From Phaeobacter sp. HF9A (GTDB lineage: Bacteria > Pseudomonadota > Alphaproteobacteria > Rhodobacterales > Rhodobacteraceae): 33,046 nucleotides of DNA. A program made the translations under genes and the position numbers. The number at the start of each line of letters is the position of its first letter. Position 1 is the first letter of the stretch. The notes beneath the pieces are model-generated. The model searched no databases. It saw only the letters and a list, made by a program, of their open reading frames with translations, and had not been told where the DNA came from. The DNA lies in contig NZ_JAATOX010000034.1 in the NCBI RefSeq assembly GCF_011806385.1, positions 1 to 33,046 of the forward strand, read 5' to 3'. This document shows positions 1 through 7,121 of the stretch, in pieces.

Positions 1-2013
1 CTCTGGCGCGCCAAAGCTTGCATCAACAGTGAGGTCGGCCTCGCCCGAGAGCGTCAGCCTGCCGTCCAGGTCCAGCGCGATATCGCGCGGCCCACGCAGT
101 TGCGCCTTGCCATCAAAACGCTCGCCCGTGCGGTCAAAATCTGCGGTGAGGGTCACGGCGCCGGGCAGGTCCGGCACCAGGCGCTCCAGCCGCGCCAGAC
201 GGGCGGTCAGCTGAACGCGGCCAGCGCCGCTGTCCAGGTCGCCATGCCCATTGGCGGTCAGTTCTGTACTCGTCACTGCAAAGCGATCGACGCGAATGCC
301 ATCGCTGTCGCGGGTGGCGACAAGCGTCAACTGGCTTTCGCCCGCAAGCAGGGGATCCACCTGCGCGTGCCCGATGCCAAGATTTTGCCCCGTCAATGAC
401 AGGTCGAGCCCGAAGGCACCGCTGAGCGGCTGATAATGGCCCGCGATTGTCGCCTCGGCGGCGCCGGACAGCGCCTGCCCGGACAGGCGCGAATAGCGGG
501 AGATGTCTTCGACCGAGAGCGCCATATCGGTGTCGATGCGCAGGTCATTCTCCACGCCATTGAACCGAATATCGCCACGCGCCTGATAGCGGTCGCCTTG
601 CAGGTTCAGCTCACGGATCAGGAAATCATCCTCGCCACGGGTGCTGAGGTCGGCGCTGAGCGCAATATCGCGCCCTGCGGCGGCGGCCAGAGCCGGATCG
701 CTCAGGATAAAATCGCTCAGCTCGGCCTCCAGACGGCCATCCAGATCAAAGCCGGCGCTCTGGTTCAAACTGCCGCTGGCCTGAAACACCGCCCGCGCCA
801 TCGAGAGCTCCGGGGTGCTCAGGCGATTGACAAACCCGTTGATCGTCCAATCCGCGCCTTCGGCTTTTTGGGCGGTGAGCGAAACCTTTGCCACCGTCGC
901 CTTTGCACCGGGGATCGGCAGCAGCACGGCGGCCTGGCCTTGGGGCGGGGTGATGCCGGCCTTGAGGTTGGCGGTCTGCAAATCGCCGCCCGCGATGGTC
1001 AGCGCCCCGGTCAGCTGAAGCGCACGGCTGCGAAGCGCGAGGCTGTCCAGCTCCAGCCCGCCACCGGGCAGGGTCTGGCCCTTCAGCGTCGCGCGCAACC
1101 CGGGGCCAAAGAAGGGGCGATAGTCCGGTTTCAACAGCGGATCAATGTCGCCGCCGAGGTTTGCCGAAAAGGCCAATCCCGCATCGGCGCCTGCGGCCAC
1201 ATCGGACAGGCCGGCCAGGGTGACGCTGCCGCTGATGCGCTCTTTGCCATTGGTCGAAAGACCGATGTCGGCAGTGAAATCGGCCAGCGGACCTGTGCCC
1301 TTGATCGCGAGGTTCAGGTTCGGTCGTCCCGGCAGATCCAGCGCTGTGGAGACCAGACCACCTGCGGCCTCGTCCAGCGCGAGATCCAGCGCCAGCTGTT
1401 CGGTGTCATTGGCAAAGGAGGCGCCGAGGGTCAGGCGATCCCCGGGCCGATCCAGGCGGGAAATGCGCAAATTCGTATCCAGCGCGCCATCCGCCAGGGT
1501 GATGTCCCCTTTGAGCGATAGCGAGGCGGCTTGGCCGGTGAGCGGGGCGCCCAGCTCGACCTTGTCGGCGGAAATATCACCAATTTCCAGCGAGACCGGC
1601 AGGTCCGGCAGCGAAAACGGGGTGGCTTCGGGCTTGGGCAGGCTTGGGTCGGCGGGCAGCGGTTTGGGCTGGCGCGCGATGATGATGTCATCCGCCGTCA
1701 GGTGATTGACCGAGAACCGCCCCTGAATCAGCGCCAGACGGTTCCAATCCAGCTCGGCGCCTTTGACGGTCAGCCAGACGCCATCCTCATCCGAGACAGT
1801 CAACAGGGCGATCTTGGCCTGAGAGGAAAACGCCCCCTCCAACCCTTCGACATGGATGGTGCGGCTGTCGTTTGACAGGGTGTCTTCCAGAAAGGACACA
1901 AGCAAGCCGCCGGATTCCGAGGCATCTTGCTGCGCCACTGCCGGCAGGGAGGTCAGCGCGGTGCTTGTCGCCAAAGTGGTGGCGAGAAAGAAAGAGCGTG
2001 CGGCTTTTGTCAA
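1..2013 (-). CDS. tamB: TamB translocation/assembly module subunit (N-terminal part, cut by window edge)
   Basis: The frame stays open for 671 codons from a TTG start at 2013 to position 1, so the C-terminal DUF490/TamB domain lies outside the window. The first ~27 residues (MTKAARSFFLATTLATST...) look like a Sec signal peptide ending near AVAQQ. The rest is long, repetitive and beta-rich, as expected for TamB, which spans the periplasm and works with TamA in outer-membrane protein or lipid delivery. The TTG overlaps the tamA stop in a TTGA arrangement, implying translational coupling. The rare TTG start has no nearby in-frame ATG competitor. Identity rests mainly on the position directly after tamA and the protein's composition, since the diagnostic C-terminus is absent. 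Confidence 0.85.
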   Translation of the reverse strand, partial: MTKAARSFFLATTLATSTALTSLPAVAQQDASESGGLLVSFLEDTLSNDSRTIHVEGLEGAFSSQAKIALLTVSDEDGVWLTVKGAELDWNRLALIQGRFSVNHLTADDIIIARQPKPLPADPSLPKPEATPFSLPDLPVSLEIGDISADKVELGAPLTGQAASLSLKGDITLADGALDTNLRISRLDRPGDRLTLGASFANDTEQLALDLALDEAAGGLVSTALDLPGRPNLNLAIKGTGPLADFTADIGLSTNGKERISGSVTLAGLSDVAAGADAGLAFSANLGGDIDPLLKPDYRPFFGPGLRATLKGQTLPGGGLELDSLALRSRALQLTGALTIAGGDLQTANLKAGITPPQGQAAVLLPIPGAKATVAKVSLTAQKAEGADWTINGFVNRLSTPELSMARAVFQASGSLNQSAGFDLDGRLEAELSDFILSDPALAAAAGRDIALSADLSTRGEDDFLIRELNLQGDRYQARGDIRFNGVENDLRIDTDMALSVEDISRYSRLSGQALSGAAEATIAGHYQPLSGAFGLDLSLTGQNLGIGHAQVDPLLAGESQLTLVATRDSDGIRVDRFAVTSTELTANGHGDLDSGAGRVQLTARLARLERLVPDLPGAVTLTADFDRTGERFDGKAQLRGPRDIALDLDGRLTLSGEADLTVDASFGAPE

Positions 2014-3836
2014 AACGCTTGTCCTATACCGATGTAAAACTGCAACCCATCCTCTTTATCACCGGATACGGGCATCGCGAGGTCGAGCCGGATCGGTCCG
2101 ATCCCGCTCACATTATAGCGCAGCCCCAGACCGGCGCCGGCGTGGTGTTCGCTGTTGCCGCTGACAAAGCTGCTCTCGTCCACAAAACCGATATCGTAAA
2201 AGCCGACCAGAGAGATCGTGTCGGTTATCCGCCCGCGCAGTTCGCCAGACAGCGCCAGATACCCGCGCCCGCCTGCCGTCTTGCCATTGGTTGGGATGCC
2301 GAGGGATTGATACTCCTGCCCGCGCACAGATCCCGCGCCGCCCGAGAAATACAGCAATGTCGGCGAGACATCGCTCGCGTCGGGGCCGATGAGCGAGCCC
2401 AGTTGCACCCGCCCGGCGAGCACCAGCCGGCCGCTGCTGCCCAGCGATTTGTAGCCGCGTGCGTCCAGGTTGATCTGCACGCCGGGATCGCGGCCAGTGA
2501 TCCCGACAAAGGGGGTGATCTCGCCGTTCAGGTAGTAGCCAGAGGTCGGATCGGTCTTGATATCGCGTTTGTCCCTCTCGCCGCGCAGGCGGGCGGAGAG
2601 ATATTTGAATTCCCGGCCATCGCCATAGGCATCATCGGCCCGTATGTAGCGCAGCCCCAGCCCCCCCTCGATAAAGGTGACATCAGAGATGATACGCCGC
2701 ACGCCAACCTCTGCGCTCAGGCTGGATGCAGAATAATGTTCCTCTTCCAGCTGTTCGAGCGCGCCCAGATAGAACAGCGTTCTGTCGGTGCCCAGGGCGG
2801 CGGGGCGGTCGAGCCGCACCGAGGCGCTGCCATCGAGGTTGCTGCTGCCGATCCCGCTAAGGGAAAGGTCGATCTTCAGCCGTTCCGCCGCACCGAACAG
2901 ATTGCGGTGCATCCAGCTGGCGTTGAGCTCCACCGCCTGTGACGAGGAGACCTCCGCGCCGAAGGTGAGGCGGCGTTTGGGCATGTCCTCGACGCTGGCG
3001 ATGAAATCCAATGTGCCGTCCGGGTTGGGTCGCTCGGCCTGTTTCAAGGTCACCGCCGAAAAGGCGCCGGTGCGGCGCAGACGGGTGGCGGATTGCGACA
3101 CCAGATCGGGGTGATAGGTCGCGCCGCTGGCAAAACCCGCAATGCGCTGGATCGCCTCGCGCCGCACATCCGAGTCGCCCTCAACGCGCATCTGCCCCAG
3201 CCGCAGCTTCGGCCCCGGTGCCAGCCGCAGTTCGGCATTCAGCCGATGGCTGACCGCATTGGCGGTGATGTTCTGGCTCTGCACCCTGACCTTGGGGTGG
3301 CCGGACCGATCCCAGGCATCAAGCCCTGCGGTCGCGGCATCCTGAATGACGCTGGTGCTGGCGGGACGCCCGCTGGCAAAGTCCGGTGGCAAGGCAACCG
3401 GTTTGCCGGTGGGGAGGGGCGCGATTTCGGCGGTCTCGAAGGTAAAGCTCGCCCCCGGATCGACGGTGATAGCGACGGTTTTCACCTGCTTGGGCGGTGT
3501 CAGCAGATTGATCGCCGCCGCCTCTCGCCCGTCCAGCCGGATATGGACGACGGGCGCGAAATAGCCCGCATCATAGAGCACCTGCACCAGGGTCCGGTAA
3601 TCAGAGAGGGCGGCGGCCATGATTTCCTGCACCTCGGCCTGATCGCCAAGGGAGAGCGCGGCGCTGGAGCCGCGCAGTCGCTCGACAAGCTCCTTGGAGG
3701 CGCCGGGGGCGGTGAATTGCTGCTCCAAAGCCTGCGCGGGGGCGGTGGCCCACAACAGGCTCGCGCTCAGGAGCAGCGGTCGTGTGACAGGGGCAAGGCG
3801 GCGCAAGATGGCGGCGGAAAGGGGGCGAGGGGGCAT
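2010..3836 (-). CDS. tamA: TamA outer-membrane assembly factor, BamA/Omp85 family
   Basis: This is a 608-residue Omp85-type protein. An N-terminal signal peptide ends near residue 36 (TAPAQA). It is followed by POTRA-like repeats over about residues 40-260 and a C-terminal 16-strand barrel region with typical motifs (GGAGSVRGQEYQSLG; GAGLGLRYNVSGIGPIRLDLA) ending in an aromatic residue (GIGQAF). TamA sits in the outer membrane and partners with TamB, encoded immediately downstream with a 4-nt overlap. A GTG at 3842 could also start the frame. I prefer the ATG at 3836 because GGAG lies 5 nt before it and overlaps that GTG. The 160 bp upstream of the gene hold no other feature I can support. 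Confidence 0.92.
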   Translation of the reverse strand: MPPRPLSAAILRRLAPVTRPLLLSASLLWATAPAQALEQQFTAPGASKELVERLRGSSAALSLGDQAEVQEIMAAALSDYRTLVQVLYDAGYFAPVVHIRLDGREAAAINLLTPPKQVKTVAITVDPGASFTFETAEIAPLPTGKPVALPPDFASGRPASTSVIQDAATAGLDAWDRSGHPKVRVQSQNITANAVSHRLNAELRLAPGPKLRLGQMRVEGDSDVRREAIQRIAGFASGATYHPDLVSQSATRLRRTGAFSAVTLKQAERPNPDGTLDFIASVEDMPKRRLTFGAEVSSSQAVELNASWMHRNLFGAAERLKIDLSLSGIGSSNLDGSASVRLDRPAALGTDRTLFYLGALEQLEEEHYSASSLSAEVGVRRIISDVTFIEGGLGLRYIRADDAYGDGREFKYLSARLRGERDKRDIKTDPTSGYYLNGEITPFVGITGRDPGVQINLDARGYKSLGSSGRLVLAGRVQLGSLIGPDASDVSPTLLYFSGGAGSVRGQEYQSLGIPTNGKTAGGRGYLALSGELRGRITDTISLVGFYDIGFVDESSFVSGNSEHHAGAGLGLRYNVSGIGPIRLDLAMPVSGDKEDGLQFYIGIGQAF

Positions 3837-3998
3837 GGGCACTCCGGCAGCGGGCAGTCATGCGGAGGTCCCGGTCTCAGGGCTGTTTGCTCCGCACAGG
3901 GACGCTACACTGATGCCGCGCGCGATAAAACCGCCAACCGCGATCAAACATGGGATAAGATCAGGGGATTGAATCGGGATTGGCAAAAGCCCGCCCGT

Positions 3999-4988
3999 TC
4001 AGGCTCCGGCGGCCATCCGGCGCGCCACATCGAGCATCCGCGCGGAAAAGCCCCATTCATTGTCGTACCAGCCGAAAATGCGCAACTGCTGGCCATCGAC
4101 CATACGGGTTTCGGGCGCGGCAACGATCAAAGACGCCGGATGCGCCCGCAAATCGGACGAAACCAGCGGCTGCTCGGTCCAGCCAAGGATCGGCGAGGCC
4201 TCGGCAGCCGTTTTCAGGGCGGCCAGCAGATCCTCCTGTGCCCAGGTACTGCGCAGCCGCACCACCAGATCCACCGCTGACACACTGGCGGTGGGCACCC
4301 GAACTGCCGCGCCGGAGATCCGGCCCTTGAGATGGGGCAAGACCACGTCAATGAGGTGCATCGCCGATGTTGTGGTGGGCACCATCGACATGGCCCCGGC
4401 GCGGGAGCGGGCAAAATCGCCGCGCGGCGCATCCACCATCGGCTGTGAATTGGTGTAGCAATGAATGGTGGTCATGTGGCCGGTCTCGATTCCCGCCACC
4501 TGATCGACCAGCTGCACCAGCGCCGCCACCGCATTGGTGGTGCAGGAGGCGTTGGAGACAATCCGCGCGCCGTCCAGATCGGCATCATTCACACCATAGA
4601 CAACCGTCACCTCCGCCGCCGGCGAGGGGCCAGAGATCAAGACCTTGCCCGCCCCCGCACCAAGGCCGCGCTCGGCAAGGTCGGTGGTGCGGGCGATGCC
4701 GGTACAGTCCAGCAGCACCTCCACCTCGGAAAGGTCAAGCTGGGTGATATTGGCCTGCTGATGCAGCGGGATCCGGTGCCCGTCGACGCAGAACAGCCCG
4801 TCCTCCAGCCGCACGGAGCCGGGGTAGGGGCCAAAGGTGCTGTCATACTGGAAAAGATAGGCGCACATTTCGGGATCAGCGATATCGTTGATGCACAGAA
4901 CCTCGATCCCGTCGCCCCGTGGGCTGGTCAGGATCTGCCGTAAAATCGTGCGGCCGATACGGCCGAATCCATTGATCGCTATCTTCAT
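3999..4988 (-). CDS. gap: Type I glyceraldehyde-3-phosphate dehydrogenase, divergent paralogue
   Basis: This 329-residue protein has the GAPDH layout. The Rossmann start is INGFGRIGRT (residues 5-14), with Asp35 in the NAD-binding position. The catalytic cysteine is Cys149 in SNASCTTN, with partner His176 in TIHCYTNSQ. The conserved RVPTASVSAVDL and WYDNEWGFS motifs follow. It should oxidise and phosphorylate glyceraldehyde 3-phosphate with NAD+. Two phosphate-site positions differ from classical enzymes: the usual T-G-A triplet is Thr207-Ser208-Ala209, and SYTNDQ is CYTNSQ. An erythrose-4-phosphate dehydrogenase-like role is therefore possible. The open frame extends 45 codons further upstream, but that extension is not GAPDH-like, so the ATG at 4988 is the start. 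The gene is divergent from the glycine riboswitch. Confidence 0.88.
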   Translation of the reverse strand: MKIAINGFGRIGRTILRQILTSPRGDGIEVLCINDIADPEMCAYLFQYDSTFGPYPGSVRLEDGLFCVDGHRIPLHQQANITQLDLSEVEVLLDCTGIARTTDLAERGLGAGAGKVLISGPSPAAEVTVVYGVNDADLDGARIVSNASCTTNAVAALVQLVDQVAGIETGHMTTIHCYTNSQPMVDAPRGDFARSRAGAMSMVPTTTSAMHLIDVVLPHLKGRISGAAVRVPTASVSAVDLVVRLRSTWAQEDLLAALKTAAEASPILGWTEQPLVSSDLRAHPASLIVAAPETRMVDGQQLRIFGWYDNEWGFSARMLDVARRMAAGA

Positions 4989-5114
4989 GCGCAAAGCTAT
5001 GGCAGCGGATTTCAGCCGCGACAATCCACCCGCACAATTCCGCGCGTTGCTCGATACAATTGCGGCAGCGCCGAAAGAGAGGTAATTTGCGACAGTTTTG
5101 ATGGCTATTCCGTC

Positions 5115-5143
5115 TTGCGCCACCGCCGAGCCGCTGCTAGCGT
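5115..5143 (+). promoter_or_regulatory. Possible sigma-70 promoter for gcvTHP
   Basis: TTGCGC (5115-5120) and TAGCGT (5138-5143) are 17 nt apart and would start transcription near 5150, almost exactly at the first base of riboswitch stem P1 (5149). Both hexamers match the consensus poorly, so the placement is supported mostly by spacing and by the riboswitch boundary. Confidence 0.3.
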
Positions 5144-5148
5144 CGCGT

Positions 5149-5318
5149 CACACATGGGAGAACTGAGCATCAGGCAGCCGCCTGTGATCAGTGCCGAAGG
5201 AGCAACCGCCCCGGAAACTCTCAGGCCACAGGACCGTGTGTGTGAAACGACTCTGGAGAGATCCCGGCACGCCGGGACGCCGAAGGGATAACGATCTCAG
5301 GCGAAAGGGACAGAGGGG
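5149..5318 (+). promoter_or_regulatory. Tandem glycine riboswitch (two gcvT-type aptamers)
   Basis: Two consecutive glycine aptamers are readable. Aptamer 1 has P1 formed by CACACATGG (5149-5157) and CCGTGTGTG (5234-5242), with the conserved core GCCGAAGGAGCAA then ACTCTCAGG. Aptamer 2 follows after a linker of about 8 nt. Its P1 pairs CTCTG (5251-5255) with CAGAG (5311-5315), its hairpin is TCCCGGC/GCCGGGA (5262-5277), and the core is GCCGAAGGGATAA then ATCTCAGGCGAAAGG. Tandem glycine riboswitches usually turn on glycine cleavage genes when glycine is high, which fits gcvT 118 nt downstream. I found no intrinsic terminator after it, so control is more likely translational. Confidence 0.95.
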
Positions 5319-5407
5319 GCATCGAAGCGTGCGGGACGACCTCGCGCAAAACCTTGGATGCCGGATGCCAATCGACGCGTTAACATATTGCTTTGCTCAA
5401 ACCGCAC

Positions 5408-5433
5408 CGGCCGCAGTCGTAAAAGGCAGGCCG
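5408..5433 (+). promoter_or_regulatory. Hairpin masking the gcvT ribosome-binding site (possible expression platform)
   Basis: CGGCC (5408-5412) can pair with GGCCG (5429-5433). The 16-nt loop contains the purine-rich AAAAGGCA, which with the first bases of the 3' arm forms the only Shine-Dalgarno candidate before the ATG at 5436. It would be a plausible switchable element for the upstream riboswitch. The stem is only 5 bp and was found by eye. Confidence 0.3.
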
Positions 5434-5435
5434 TC

Positions 5436-6560
5436 ATGTCGGATCTGAAAACCACCCCTCTTGTCGAATTGCACCAGAGCCTCGGGGCCAAGATGGTGCC
5501 TTTCGCGGGGTATCTGATGCCCGTGCAATATCCGATGGGCATCATGAAGGAACATCTGCACACCCGCAGCAAGGCGGGGCTGTTCGACGTCAGCCACATG
5601 GGGCAGGTGATCCTGCGCGGCAAGAGCTATGCCGCCGTTGCCCGCGCCTTTGAACGCCTTGTGCCTATGGATGTGATGGATCTGCCCGAGGGGCGTCAGC
5701 GCTATGGCCTGTTCACCAATGGTGCGGGCGGTATCGAAGATGACCTGATGTTCACCAACCGTGGCGATCATCTCTTTGTGGTGGTCAATGCGGCCTGCAA
5801 GGAGGCCGATATCGCGCGGATGAGCGCGGCGCTGGAGCCGGAGATCTCGGTCGAGCCGATCACCGACCGTGCCCTGATCGCGCTTCAGGGGCCGGCGGCG
5901 GAGGCGGCGCTGCAAAGCCTGGTGCCGGGCGTGGCCGAGATGCGTTTCATGGATGTCGCCAGCTTTGATCACAACGGGGCAGAGCTGTGGATTTCGCGGT
6001 CCGGCTATACCGGCGAAGACGGGTTTGAAATCTCCGTACCGGAGGGCGCTGCCGAGGGTCTTGCCCGGGCCCTGCTGGCGCATCCTGATGTGGAGCCCAT
6101 CGGTCTGGGGGCGCGGGATTCGCTGCGGCTGGAAGGCGGGCTCTGTCTTTATGGGCATGATATTGATGCCAAAACCCGCCCACTGGAGGCCGCTCTGGGC
6201 TGGGCGATCCAAAAGACACGCCGCCCCGGTGGCGAACGCGCCGGGGGCTTTCCGGGCGCGGAGGCTGTCTTTGCCGATCTGAATGGCGCGGCGCCGCGCA
6301 AGCGGGTCGGCTTGCGCCCCGAAGGTCGTGCCCCGATGCGCGAAGGGGTGGCGCTTTATGCCGAGAGCGAAGGCGGCGCGCCCATCGGCCAGATCACCTC
6401 TGGCGGCTTTGGTCCCTCGGTGGAGGGGCCGGTGGCGATGGGCTATGTCGCGGCAGACTATGCCGCCACTGACACACAGATATATGGCGAGCTGCGCGGC
6501 AAGCGCGTGCCCGTCACGGTCGCCAAACTGCCCTTTGTGGCAGCCAATTTCAAACGCTGA
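5436..6560 (+). CDS. gcvT: Glycine cleavage system T protein (aminomethyltransferase)
   Basis: This 374-residue protein transfers the methylene carbon from the aminomethyl-lipoyl H protein to tetrahydrofolate, releasing ammonia. Family signatures include [12 protein letters not shown] (near residue 25), [10 protein letters not shown] (near 50), [12 protein letters not shown] (near 190) and [14 protein letters not shown]. The C-terminal beta-barrel contains [12 protein letters not shown]. The frame is open back to 5358, but the residues before [13 protein letters not shown] are not conserved-looking and lie in the riboswitch leader, so I place the start at 5436. It is the first gene of gcvT-gcvH-gcvP, with gcvH starting 35 nt later. 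Confidence 0.96.
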   Translation: MSDLKTTPLVELHQSLGAKMVPFAGYLMPVQYPMGIMKEHLHTRSKAGLFDVSHMGQVILRGKSYAAVARAFERLVPMDVMDLPEGRQRYGLFTNGAGGIEDDLMFTNRGDHLFVVVNAACKEADIARMSAALEPEISVEPITDRALIALQGPAAEAALQSLVPGVAEMRFMDVASFDHNGAELWISRSGYTGEDGFEISVPEGAAEGLARALLAHPDVEPIGLGARDSLRLEGGLCLYGHDIDAKTRPLEAALGWAIQKTRRPGGERAGGFPGAEAVFADLNGAAPRKRVGLRPEGRAPMREGVALYAESEGGAPIGQITSGGFGPSVEGPVAMGYVAADYAATDTQIYGELRGKRVPVTVAKLPFVAANFKR

Positions 6561-6595
6561 ATACCCCAACAGGGATCAACACAGGAAGAGTTCCC

Positions 6596-6955
6596 ATGAA
6601 ATACACCGAAGAACATGAATGGCTGAGCGTCGAAGGCGATATCGTCACCGTTGGCATCACCGCCCATGCGGCAGAGCAGCTGGGGGATGTGGTCTTTGTC
6701 GAATTGCCCGAGGTTGGCGGCGAAGTGGCCAAGGATGACGAAATCGTGGTGATCGAGTCGGTCAAGGCGGCCTCCGACATTCTGGCCCCGCTTGATGGCG
6801 AAGTGGTCGAAGTGAACGAGGCGATCGTGGACGAACCCTCCAAGGTCAATGACGACCCGGAAGGCGAGGCCTGGTTCTTCAAGCTGAAGGTCTCTGACAT
6901 GTCGCCGATGGACGATTACATGGACGAAGCCAAATACAAAGATTTCATCGGCTGA
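6596..6955 (+). CDS. gcvH: Glycine cleavage system H protein (lipoyl carrier)
   Basis: The 119-residue lipoyl carrier shuttles the aminomethyl group between GcvP and GcvT. The lipoylation site is Lys57 in IESVKAASD, with the usual [12 protein letters not shown] upstream and [13 protein letters not shown] near the C-terminus. Length is typical of the family. AGGAAG lies 7 nt before the ATG. It is followed by a 166-nt hairpin-rich gap before gcvP, unlike the short gcvT-gcvH spacer. Confidence 0.97.
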   Translation: MKYTEEHEWLSVEGDIVTVGITAHAAEQLGDVVFVELPEVGGEVAKDDEIVVIESVKAASDILAPLDGEVVEVNEAIVDEPSKVNDDPEGEAWFFKLKVSDMSPMDDYMDEAKYKDFIG

Positions 6956-6973
6956 GCTGATCCCTGATCTTTT

Positions 6974-7063
6974 GCCCGGCCCTGGGTCGGGCAGTGCCCG
7001 CCCGTTTCAGGGTGGGCGCGTTGAACCCGCCCGGGCCGGGCGCTTCCTTCCGCATTTTGCGGA
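6974..7063 (+). promoter_or_regulatory. Hairpin cluster in the gcvH-gcvP spacer
   Basis: Three stem-loops can be drawn: GCCCGG/TCGGGC (6974-6979 with 6987-6992), GCCCGCCC/GGGTGGGC (6996-7003 with 7010-7017, one G-U pair) and TCCGCA/TGCGGA (7049-7054 with 7058-7063). None is followed by a U-tract, so a classical terminator is unlikely. They could act as an attenuator or as an mRNA-stabilising or processing site that gives more H than P protein. Confidence 0.45.
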
Positions 7064-7121
7064 GTGAGAGTGCTATTGCGACGGCGAACCTGACCAAAGT
7101 TGCGACCCTAAGGAGGCACAT

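Noticed and set aside
436-1521. 361-codon plus-strand frame opposite tamB
   Set aside because: It is codon-aligned antisense to tamB, which has the signal peptide and the correct position after tamA; high-GC shadow frame.
1872-2942. 356-codon plus-strand frame across the tamA/tamB junction
   Set aside because: Antisense to two recognisable genes, no family resemblance.
6956-7121. A second glycine riboswitch before gcvP
   Set aside because: The spacer has hairpins but none of the conserved glycine aptamer core sequences.
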